In this document: piece after piece, positions 52,142 through 61,300 of the stretch
How positions within the stretch are numbered: the first letter of the stretch is position 1
Layout of the letters: each line of letters starts with the position of its first letter
From: Antedon mediterranea
Lineage: Eukaryota; Echinodermata; Crinoidea; Comatulida; Antedonidae
Length of the DNA stretch: 64,000 bases
Assembly (NCBI RefSeq): GCF_964355755.1
Contig: NC_092679.1
Span: 8,496,001-8,560,000, forward strand
Direction of reading: 5' to 3'
Notes under the pieces: model-generated
Told to the model about the DNA's origin: nothing
Databases searched by the model: none
The model's input: only the letters and a program-made list of their open reading frames with translations
Program-made: the position numbers and the translations under genes

Positions 52142-53460
52142 TCAGCGAGAGAGAGAGAGAGAGATAGATCAGCGAGAGAGAGAGATAGATCAGCAAGAGA
52201 GAGATAGATAGATCAGCGAGAGAGAGATAGATAGATCAGCGAGAGAGAGATAGATCAGCTAAAGAGAGATAGATAGATCAGCGAGAGAGAGATAGATCAG
52301 CGAGAGAGATAGATTAGCGAGAGAGAGATAGATAGATGAGCGAGAGAGAGATAGATCAGCGAGAGAGAGATAGATCAGCGAGAGAGAGATAGATCAGCGA
52401 GAGAGAGATAGATAGATCAGCGAGAGAGAGATAGATAAATCAGCGAGAGAGAGATAGATCGATCAGCGAGAGAGAGATAGATAGATCAGCGAGAGAGAGA
52501 TAGATCAGCGAGAGAGAGAGAGATAGATCAGCGAGAAAGAGATAGATCAGCGAGAGAGATAGATAGATCAGCGAGAGAGAGATAGATCATCGAGAGAGAG
52601 AGAGAGAGATAGATCAGAGAGAGAGAGAGAGAGAGATAGATCAGCGAAAGAGAGAGAGAGATAGATCAGCGAGAGAGAGATAGATCAGCGAGAGAGAGAT
52701 AGATCAGCGAGAGGGAGAGATAGATCAGCGAGAGAGAGATAGATCAGCGAGAGAGAGAGATAGATCAGCGAGAGAGAGATAGATCAGCGAGAGAGATAGA
52801 TCAGCGAGAGAGAGATAGATAGATCAGCGAGAGAGAGAGATAGATCAGCGAGAGAGAGAAAGATCAGCGAGAGAGAGATAGGTCAGCGACAGAGAGATAG
52901 ATCAGCGAGAGTGAGATAGATCAGCGAGAGAGATATAGATCAGCGAGAGAGAGATAGATCAGCGAGAGAGAGATAGATCAGCGAGAAAGAGAAAGATCAG
53001 CGAGAGAGAGATAGATCAGTGAGAGAGAGATAGATCAGCGAGAGAGAGATAGATTAGCGAGAGAGAGATAGATCAGCGAGAGAGAGAGATAGATCAGAGA
53101 GAGAGAGAGATAGATCAGCGAGAGAGAGATAGATCAGCGAGAGAGTGTTAGATTAGCAAGAGAGAGATAGATCAGCGAGAGAGATAGATCAGCGAGAGAG
53201 AGAGAGATCAGCGAGAGAGAGATAGATCAGCGAGAGAGAGATAGATCAGCGAGAGAGAGATATATTAGCGAGAGAGAGATAGATAGATCAGCGAGAAAGA
53301 GATAGATCAGCGAGAGAGATATAGATCAGCGAGAGAGAGATAGATCAGCGAGAGATAGATAGATCAGCGAGAGAGAGAGAGATAGATCAGCAAGAGAGAG
53401 ATAGATCAGCGAGAGAGATAGATTAGCGAGAGAGAGATAGATAGATGAGCGAGAGAGAGA
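50350..53460 (+). repeat. Tandem duplication of about 1.84 kb
   Basis: CAGCTAAAGAG at 50,421 and 52,260, and GATCGATC at 50,618 and 52,457, are both 1,839 bp apart. Lines 50,881-50,940 and 52,741-52,800 are identical at an offset of 1,860, so one unit was gained in between. AGAGTGATAGATTAGC near 51,281 pairs with AGAGTGTTAGATTAGC near 53,145, a single substitution. The second 6.34-kb copy has only one version of this block, so this duplication is specific to the first copy. Confidence 0.75.
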
Positions 53461-56400
53461 TAGATCAGCGAGATAGAGATAGATCAGCGAGAGAGAGATA
53501 GATCAGCGAGAGAGAGATAGATAGATCAGCGAGAGAGAGATAGATAGATCAGCGAGAGAGAGATAGATAGATCAGCGAGAGAGAGATAGATAGATCAGCG
53601 AGAGAGAGATAGATCAGCGAGAGAGAGAGATAGATCAGCGAGAAAGAGATAGATCAGCGAGAGAGATAGATAGATCAGCGAGAGAGAGAGAGAGAGAGAT
53701 AGATCAGCGAGAGAGAGAGAGAGAGAGAGATAGATCAGCGAGAGAGAGAGAGATAGATCAGCGAGAGAGAGATAGATCAGCGAGAGAGAGATAGATCAGC
53801 GAGAGGGAGAGATAGATCAGCGAGAGAGAGATAGATCAGCGAGAGAGAGATAGATCAGCGAGAGAGAGATAGATCAGCGAGAGAGATAGATCAGCGAGAG
53901 AGAGATAGATAGATCAGCGAGAGAGAGATAGATCAGCGAGAGAGAGAAAGATCAGCGAGAGAGAGATAGGTCAGCGACAGAGAGATAGATCAGCGAGAGA
54001 GAGATAGATCAGCGAGAGAGATATAGATCAGCGAGAGAGAGATAGATCAGCGAGAGAGAGATAGATCAGCGAGAGAGAGAAAGATCAGCGAGAGAGAGAT
54101 AGATCAGTGAGAGAGAGATAGGTCAGCGAGAGAGAGATAGATTAGCGAGAGAGAGATAGATCAGCGAGAGAGAGAGAGATAGATCAGAGAGAGAGAGATA
54201 GATCAGCGAGAGAGAGATAGATCAGCGAGAGAGTGATAGATTAGCAAGAGAGAGATAGATCAGCGAGAGAGATAGATCAGCGAGAGAGAGAGAGAGAGAT
54301 CAGCGAGAGAGAGATAGATCAGCGAGAGAGAGATAGATCAGCGAGAGAGAGATAGATCAGCGAGAGAGAGATAGATAGATCAGCGAGAGAGAGATAGATC
54401 AGCGAGAGAGATATAGATCAGCGAGAGAGAGATAGATCAGCGAGAGATAGATAGATCAGCGAGAGAGAGAGAGAGATAGATCAGCAAGAGAGAGATAGAT
54501 CAGCGAAAGAGAGAGATAGATCAGCGAGAGCGAGATAGATTAGCGAGAGAGAGATAGATCAGCGAGAGAGAGATAGATCAGCGAGAGAGAGAGAGATAGA
54601 TCAGCGAGAGAGAGATAGATCAGCGAGAGAGTGATAGATTAGCAAGAGAGAGATAGATCAGCGAGAGAGATAGATCAGCGAGAGAGAGAGATAGATCAGC
54701 GAGAGAGAGAGAGATAGATCAGCGAGAGAGAGATAGATCAGCGAGAGAGAGATAGATCAGCGAGAGGGAGAGATAGTTCAGCGAGAGAGATATAGATCAG
54801 CGAGAGAGAGATAGATCAGCGAGAGAGAGAGATAGATCAGCGAGAGAGAGATAGATCAGCGAGAGAGAGAGACAGATCAGCGAGAGAGAGAGAGATAGAT
54901 CAGCAAGAGAGAGAAAGATCAGCGAGAGAGAGATAGATCAGCGACAGAGAGATAGATCAGCGAGAGAGAGATAGATCAGCGAGAGAGAGAGAGGTCAGCG
55001 AGAGAGAGATAGATCAGCGAGAGAGAGATAGATCAGCGAGAGAGAGATAGATAGATCAGCGAGAGAGAGATAGATAGATCAGCGAGAGAGAGATAGATCA
55101 GCGAAAGAGAGATAGATAGATCAGCGAGAGAGAGATAGATCAGCGAGAGAGATAGATTAGCGAGAGAGAGATAGATAGATGAGCGAGAGAGAGAGATAGA
55201 TCAGCGAGAGAGAGATAGATCAGCGAGAGAGAGATAGATAGATCAGCGAGAGAGAGATAGATAGATCAGCGAGAGAGAGATAGATAGATCAGCGAGAGAG
55301 AGATAGATAGATCAGCGAGAAAGAGATAGATCAGCGAGAGAGAGATAGATCAGCGAGAGAGAGATAGATCAGCGAGAGAGAGAGAGAGAGAGATAAATAA
55401 GCGAGAGAGAGATAGATCAGCGAGAGAGAGATAGATCAGCGAGAGAGAGATAGATCAGCGAGAGGGAGAGATAGATCAGCGAGAGAGAGATAGATCAGCG
55501 AGAGAGAGAGATAGATCAGCGAGAGAGATAGATCAGCGAGAGAGAGATAGATCAGCGAGAGAGAGATAGATCAGCGAGAGAGAGAGATGGATCAGCGAGA
55601 GAGAGAGAGAGATAGATCAGCGAGATAGAGAAAGATCTGCGAGAGAGAGATAGATCAGCGAGAGAGAGATAGATCAGCGAGAGAGAGATAGATCAGCGAG
55701 AGAGAGATAGATCAGCGAGAGAGAGAGAGAGAGATAAATAAGCGAGAGAGAGATAGATCAGCGAGAGAGAGATAGATCAGCGAGAGAGAGATAGATCAGC
55801 GAGAGGGAGAGATAGATCAGCGAGAGAGAGATAGATCAGCGAGAGAGAGATAGATCAGCGAGAGAGAGATAGATCAGCGAGAGAGATAGATCAGCGAGAG
55901 AGAGATAGATCAGCGAGAGAGAGATAGATCAGCGAGAGAGAGAGATGGATCAGCGAGAGAGAGAGAGAGAGATAGATCAGCGAGATAGAGAAAGATCTGC
56001 GAGAGAGAAATAGATCAGCGAGAGAGAGATAGATCAGCGAGAGAGAGATAGATCAGCGAGAGAGAGATAGATCAGCGAGAGAGAGATAGATCAGCGAGAG
56101 AGAGAGAGAGAGAGAGATAGATCAGCGAGATAGAGAAAGATCAGCGAGAGAGAGATAGATCAGCGACAGAGAGATAGATCAGCGAGAGAGATATAGATCA
56201 GCGAGAGAGATATTGATCAGCGAAAGAGAGATAGGTCAACGAGAGATAGATAGATCAGCGAGAGAGAGATAGATCAGCGAGAGAGAGAGATAGATCAGCG
56301 AGAAAGAGATAGATCAGCGAGAGAGATAGATAGATCAGCGAGAGAGAGATAGATCAGCGAGAGAGAGAGAGATAGATCAGAGAGAGAGAGAGAGATAGAT

Positions 56401-57300
56401 CAGAGAGAGAGAGAGAGATAGATCAGCGAGAGAGAGATAGATCAGCGAGAGGGAGAGATAGATCAGCGAGAGAGATATAGATCAGCGAGAGAGAGATAGA
56501 TCAGCGAGAGAGAGATAGATCAGCGAGAGAGAGATAGATCAGCGAGAGAGAGATAGATCAGCGAGAGAGAGAGATAGATCAGCGAGAGAGAGATATATCA
56601 GCGAGAGAGAGAAAGATCAGCGAGAGAGAGAGAGATAGATCAGCGACAGAGAGATAGATCAGCGAGAGAGAGATAGATCAGCGAGAGAGAGAGAGATCAG
56701 CGAGAGAGAGAGATAGATCAGCGAGAGAGAGATAGATCAGCGAGAGAGAGAGATAGATAGATCAGCGAGAGAGAGATAGATAGATCAGCGAGAGAGAGAT
56801 AGATCAGCTAAAGAGAGATAGATAGATCAGCGAGAGAGAGAGATAGATCAGCGAGAGAGATAGATTAGCGAGAGAGAAATAGATAGATGAGCGAGAGAGA
56901 GATAGATCAGCGAGAGAGAGATAGATCAGCGAGAGAGAGATAGATAGATCAGCGAGAGAGAGATAGATAGATCAGCGAGAGAGAGATAGATAGATCAGCG
57001 AGAGAGAGATAGATAGATCAGCGAGAGAGAGATAGATCAGCGAGAGAGAGATAGATCAGCGAGAAAGAGATAGATCAGCGAGAGAGATAGATAGATCAGC
57101 GAGAGAGAGATAGATCAGCGAGAGAGAGAGAGAGAGATAGATCAGAGAGAGAGAGAGAGAGAGAGATAGATCAGCGAAAGAGAGAGAGATAGATCAGCGA
57201 CAGAGAGATAGATCAGCGAGAGAGAGATAGATCAGCAAGAGGGAGAGATAGATCAGCGAGAGAGAGATAGATCAGCGAGAGAGAGATAGATCAGCGAGAG

Positions 57301-57518
57301 AGAGAGAGATCAGCGAGAGAGAGATCAGCAAGAGAGAGAGAGAGACCAGCGAGAAAAAGTGAGATAAGCGAGAGAGAGATCAGCAGTGAGAGAGAGAGCG
57401 ATCAGCGAGAGAGAGATCAGTGAGAGAGAGATCAGCCACAGAGAGAACAGCGAGAGAGAGATCAGCTAGAGAGAGAGAGAGATAAGTGAGAGGAAAAGAG
57501 AGATCAGCGTTGAGAGAG
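57301..57518 (+). repeat. Degenerate 15-bp-unit flank left of the unique island
   Basis: The repeat changes character here. The GATA step disappears and the prevailing unit becomes AGCGAGAGAGAGATC (15 bp), as if the 19-bp unit had lost, or never gained, four bases. Units are more divergent than in the main array: GACCAGC, GATAAGC, CAGCAGTGAG, CAGCCACAG, GAACAGC, CAGCTAGAG and an AGGAAAAGAG tract all occur within about 200 bp. The last recognisable unit is ATCAGCG near 57,503, after which the sequence becomes unique. More divergence at an array edge is typical of satellites, because homogenising exchange is weakest there; applying that here is inference. Confidence 0.85.
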
Positions 57519-57521
57519 CAC

Positions 57522-57530
57522 ACTCACCTC
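57522..57530 (-). other. Splice-donor-like sequence, minus strand
   Basis: Read on the minus strand this is GAG followed by GTGAGT, an excellent match to the metazoan 5' splice-site consensus MAG|GTRAGT. A pyrimidine-leaning stretch ending in CAG (the AG being complementary to 57,605-57,606) would serve as an acceptor, framing a 77-bp interval, 57,528-57,604. That interval has a stop codon in all three minus-strand frames, so it is not an internal coding exon. It could be an untranslated exon, an exon relic or chance. Confidence 0.15.
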
Positions 57531-57564
57531 ATATTGCGAATTTTGGACAAAAAGTGTTTTGAGA

Positions 57565-57589
57565 GCGCTTTTGATTTAAACATTAGCGC
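57565..57589. other. Short inverted repeat in the island
   Basis: GCGCT at 57,565-57,569 is complementary to AGCGC at 57,585-57,589, leaving a 15-nt AT-rich loop centred on TTTAAA. The stem is only 5 bp but GC-rich. It is the clearest fold in the island on either strand. There is no U-run after it, and nothing shows that it is transcribed, so it is a structural note only. Confidence 0.4.
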
Positions 57590-57640
57590 GAGCCTATCTT
57601 ACCGCTGAGAATTGTATTGAGAAACCCGAAGGGAGCCTTG

Positions 57641-58070
57641 AGAGAGATCAGCGAGAGAGAGATCAACGAGAGAGAGAGATCGGCGAGATAGAGATCAGCG
57701 ATAGAGAGATCAGTGAGAGAGACTGAGGGCAACAAGAAAGAGACAGAGAGCAGCAAGAGGGACAGAGAGCAACGAGAGAGAGAGACAAATAGCAGCGATA
57801 GAGAGACAGATATCAGTGAGAAAGATACAGAGAGCAGCGAGAGAGCGAGAAAAAGATCAGCGAGAGATAGATCAGCGAGAGAGAAAGAGGTCAGCGAGAA
57901 AGAGTGAGATCAGCGAGAGAGAGATCAGCGAAAGAGAGATCAGCAGGAGAGAGATCAGCGAGAGAGACAGATAGCAGCGATAGAGAGACAGATAGCAGAG
58001 AGAGAGAGAGAGAGAGAGATCAGTGAGAGATAGATCAGCGAGAGAGAGATATTAGTGAGAGAGAGATCAG
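57641..58070 (+). repeat. Degenerate flank right of the unique island
   Basis: GA-rich, repeat-like DNA in which 15-bp units (AGCGAGAGAGAGATC) alternate with strongly diverged ones: GATCGGCGAG, GATCAGCGATAG, GGGCAACAAG, GACAGAGAGCAGC, CAAATAGCAGC. A 21-bp segment at 57,791-57,811 recurs at 57,973-57,993, a local period of 182 bp. Because the usual TAG stop is missing, a 64-codon open frame exists on the plus strand at 57,713-57,907. It starts at GTG, not ATG, and would give an Arg/Glu/Ser-rich low-complexity peptide, so I do not call it a gene. The regular 19-bp array resumes near 58,070. Confidence 0.85.
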
Positions 58071-59279
58071 CGAGAGAGAGATAGATCAGCAAGAGAGAGA
58101 TAGATCAGCGAGAGAGAGATAGATCAGCGAGAGAGAGATAGATCAGCGAGAGAGAGATAGATCAGCGAGAGAGAGATAGATAGATCAGCGAGCGAGAGAG
58201 AGATAGATCAGCGAGAGAGATAGATCAGCGAGAAAGAGATAGATAGATGAGCGAGAGAGAGATAGATCAGCGAGAGAGAGATAGATCAGCGAGAGAGAGA
58301 TAGATCAGCGAGAGAGAGATAGATAGATCAGCGAGAGAGATAGATAGATCAGCGAGAAAGAGATTGATAGATCAGCGAGAGAGAGATAGATCAGCGAGAG
58401 AGATAGATCAGCGAGAGAGATAGATAGATCAGCGAGAGAGAGATAGATCAGCGAGAGAGAGAGAGAGAGAGATAGATAAGCGAGAGAGAGAGAGATAGAT
58501 CAGCGAGAGAGAGATAGATCAGCGAGAGAGAGATAGATCAGCGAGAGGGAGAGATAGATCAGCGAGAGGGAGAGATAGATCAGCGAGAGAGAGATAGATC
58601 AGCGAGAGAGAGATAGATCAGCGAGAGAGAGATAGATCAGCGAAAGAGAGATAGATAGATCAGCGAGAGAGAGAGAGATATAGATCAGCGAGAGAGAGAG
58701 ATAGATCAGCGAGAGGGAGAGATAGATCAGCGAGAGAGATTTAGATCAGCGAGAGAGAGATAGATCAGCGAGAGAGAAATAGATCAGCGAGAGAGATATA
58801 GATCAGCGAGAGAGATAAATCAGCGAGAGAGAGATAGATAAGCGAGAGAAAGAAAGATCAGCGAGAGAGAGATAGATCAGCGAGAGAGAGATAGATCAGC
58901 GAGAGAGATAGATCAACGAGAGAGAGAGATAGATCAGCGAGAGAGAGAGAGATAGATCAGCGAGAGAGAGATAGATCAGCGAGCTAGAGATATATAAGCG
59001 AGAGAGAGATAGATTAGCGAGAGAGAGATAGATCAGCGAGAGAGAGATAGATCAGCGAGAGAGAGAGAGATCAGCGAGAGAGAGAGATAGATCAGCGAGA
59101 GAGAGATAGATCAGCGAGAGAGAGAGATAGATCAGCGAGAGAGAGAGAGAGAGATAGATCAGCGAGAGAGGGAGAGAGATAGATCAGCGAGAGAGAGTGA
59201 GAGAGATAGATCAGCGAGAGAGAGTGAGAGAGATAGATCAGCGAGAGAGAGAGATAGATCAGCGAGAGAGAGATAGATC

Positions 59280-60730
59280 AGCGAGAAAGAGATAGATCAG
59301 CGAGAGATAGATCAGCGAGAAAGAGATAGATCAGCGAGAGAGATAGATAGATCAGCGAGAGAGATAGATCAGCGAGAGAGAGATAGATCAGCGAGAGAGA
59401 GAGAGATAGATCAGCGAGAGAGAGATAGATCAGCGAGAGAGAGATAGATCAGCGAGAGGGAGAGATAGATCAGCGAGAGAGATATAGATCAGCGAGAGAG
59501 AGATAGATCAGCGAGAGAGAGATAGATCAGCGAGAGAGAGATAGATCAGCGAGAGAAAGAGATAGATCAGCGAGAGAGAGAGATAGATCAGCGAGAGAGA
59601 GAAAGATCAGCGAGAGAGAGATAGATCAGCGACAGAGAGATAGATCAGCGAGAGAGAGAGATAGATCAGCGAGAGAGAGAGAGAGGTCAGCGAGAGAAAG
59701 AGAGATAGATCAGCGAGAGAGAGATAGATCAGCGAGAGAGAGATAGATAGATAAGCGAGAGAGAGATAGATAGATCAGCGAGAGAGAGATAGATCAGCGA
59801 AAGAGAGATAGATAGATCAGCGAGAGAGAGATAAATCAGCGAGAGAGATAGATTAGCGAGAGAGAGAGAGATAGATAAGCGAGAGAGAGAAAGATCAGCG
59901 AGAGAGAGATAGATCAGCGAGAGAGAGATAGATCAGCGAGAGAGATAGATCAGCGAGAGAGAGAAATAGATCAGCGAGAGAGAGAGAGATAGATCAGCGA
60001 GAGAGAGATAGATCAGCGAGAGAGAGATAGATAAGCGAGAGAGAGATAGATTTGCGAGAGAGATAGATCAGCGAGAGAGAGATAGATCAGCGAGAGAGAG
60101 AGATCAGCGAGAAAGAGAGATAGATCAGCGAGACAGAGATAGATCAGTGAGAGAGAGATAGATCAGCGAGAGAGAGATAGATCAGCGAGAGAGAGATAGA
60201 TCAGCGAGAGAGAGAGAGAGAGATCAGCGAGAGAGAGAGAGAGATAGATCAGCGAGAGAGAGATAGATCAGCGAGAGAGAGTGAGAGAGATAGATCAGCG
60301 AGAGAGAGATAGATCAGCGAGAGAGAGATTGATAGATCAGCGAGAGAGAGATAGATAGATCAGCGAGAGAGAGATAGATCAGCGAGAGAGAGATAGATAG
60401 ATCAGCGAGAGAGAGATAGGTCAGCGAGAGAGAGATAGATCAGCGAGAGAGATAGATAGATCAGCGAGAGAGAGATAGATCAGCGAGAGATAGATAGATC
60501 AGCGAGAGAGAGAGATAGATCAGCGAGAGCGAGATAGATTAGCGAGAGAGAGATAGATCAGCGAGAGAGAGATAGATCAGCGAGAGAGAGAGAGAGATAG
60601 ATCAGCGAGAAAGAGATAGATCACCGAGAGAGATAGATAGATCAGCCAGAGAGAGATAGATCAGCGAGAGAGAGAGAGAGATAGATCAGCGAAAGAGAGA
60701 GAGAGATAGATCAGCGAGAGAGAGATAGAT
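59280..60730 (+). repeat. Copy of the 42.2-44.0 kb segment beyond the unique island
   Basis: The order AGAAAGAG, AGAGATAG, AGAAAGAG, then a GGTCAGCGAGAGAAAG unit (42,651 and 59,686), GATAAGCG, and later CACCGAGAG (43,928 and 60,622) followed by CAGCCAGAG, is the same in both places. Offsets change from about 17,035 to 16,694 bp, so roughly 340 bp is missing from the right-hand version. This is the clearest link between the arrays on the two sides of the island. Confidence 0.7.
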
Positions 60731-61300
60731 CAGCGAGAGAGAGATAGATCAGCGAGAGGGAGAGATAGATCAGCGAGAGAGAGATAGATCAGCGAGAGAG
60801 AGATAGATCAGCGAGAGAGAGATAGATCAGCGAGAGAGAGATAGATAAGCGAGAGAGATAGATTAGCGAGAGAGATAGATCAGCGAGAGAGAGATAGATC
60901 AGCGAGAGAGAGAGAGATCAGCGAGAAAGAGAGATAGATCAGCGAGACAGAGATAGATCAGTGAGAGAGAGATAGATCAGCGAGAGAGAGATAGATCAGC
61001 GAGAGAGAGATAGATCAGCGAGAAAGAGAGAGAGAGATCAGCGAGAGAGAGAGAGAGATAGATCAGCGAGAGAGAGATAGATCAGCGAGAGAGAGTGAGA
61101 GAGATAGATCAGCGAGAGAGAGATAGATCAGCTTGAGAGAGATTGATAGATCAGCGAGAGAGAGATAGATAGATCAGCGAGAGAGAGATAGATCAGCGAG
61201 AGAGAGATAGATAGATCAGCGAGAGAGAGATAGGTCAGCGAGAGAGAGATAGATCAGCGAGAGAGATAGATAGATCAGCGAGAGAGAGATAGATCAGCGA
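60050..61300 (+). repeat. 814-bp tandem pair
   Basis: The GACAGAGATAG variant at 60,132 and 60,946 and GATTGATAGATC at 60,327 and 61,141 are each 814 bp apart, with AGTGAGAG and GAGTGAGAG units in matching order between them. The first copy extends to about 60,860 and the second to about 61,300. Confidence 0.7.

Larger units (their letters stand above)
1..57300 (+). repeat. Left satellite array of a 19-bp purine-rich unit
   Basis: The stretch is uninterrupted head-to-tail copies of a 19-bp unit, consensus AGCGAGAGAGAGATAGATC (15 of 19 bases are purines). All copies have the same orientation; I saw no inverted unit. Common length variants are 17 bp (one GA fewer), 21 bp or more (extra GA) and 23 bp (an extra GATA). 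Common base variants are CG to CA or TG in the AGCGAG core, GATCAG to GATTAG, GATAAG or GATGAG, AGAGAG to AGAAAG, and GATAGATC to GATATAGATC. Each unit normally carries one GATA, one GATC, one CpG and a run of GA. No gene, RNA gene or mobile element was recognised anywhere in it. Because 19 is not a multiple of 3, a perfect array puts a stop in every frame of both strands once per 57 bp, so it cannot encode protein over any distance. It runs off the left edge of the window. Confidence 0.97.
46965..57300 (+). repeat. Higher-order repeat of about 6.34 kb, second copy incomplete
   Basis: Sequence from 47,001 reappears from 53,341 (offset 6,340), including the GATAGATGAGCG and GATAGAGATAG units. 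Later anchors: ATAGTTCAGC near 48,435 and 54,774; GATAAATAAGCG at 49,008 and 55,392 (6,384); ATTGATCAGCGAAAG at 49,786 and 56,212 (6,426); CAGCTAAAGAG at 50,421 and 56,809 (6,388). The second copy ends where the degenerate 15-bp flank starts near 57,300. Confidence 0.8.
57519..57640. other. Unique-sequence island inside the satellite
   Basis: About 120 bp of ordinary-complexity DNA, the only such stretch in the window. It begins at CACTCACCTC and ends at GGGAGCCTTG, where GA-rich repeats resume. It contains T-rich and A-rich runs (a TTTT run at 57,541, AAAAA at 57,549-57,553), TTTAAA (57,575-57,580), a small GCGCT/AGCGC inverted repeat and CCCGAAGGG (57,625-57,633). No frame gives a useful ORF, and I do not recognise a transposon, tRNA, 5S rRNA or spliceosomal RNA. 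It could be the remnant of unique DNA between two merged arrays, a short insertion, or the ancestral flank from which the satellite expanded. The array has the same orientation on both sides. Confidence 0.9.

Noticed and set aside
57538-57546. Sm-site-like AATTTTGG as part of a spliceosomal-type RNA
   Set aside because: The motif is short with only four T, lies close to the island edge, and no matching flanking stems, promoter element or known snRNA core was recognised.
57528-57604. Protein-coding internal exon on the minus strand
   Set aside because: Stops occur in all three frames within the 77-bp interval (TAA at the second codon, TAG at the third, and a later TAA), so it cannot be a coding internal exon.
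57625-57633. CCCGAAGGG as a terminator hairpin
   Set aside because: It has only a three-base stem and no U-run after it on either strand.
57713-57907. Plus-strand 64-codon frame encoding an Arg/Glu/Ser-rich peptide
   Set aside because: It starts with GTG, has no ATG, lies in degenerate repeat DNA and merely reflects missing TAG codons. The charged low-complexity composition is what GA-rich repeats give by default.
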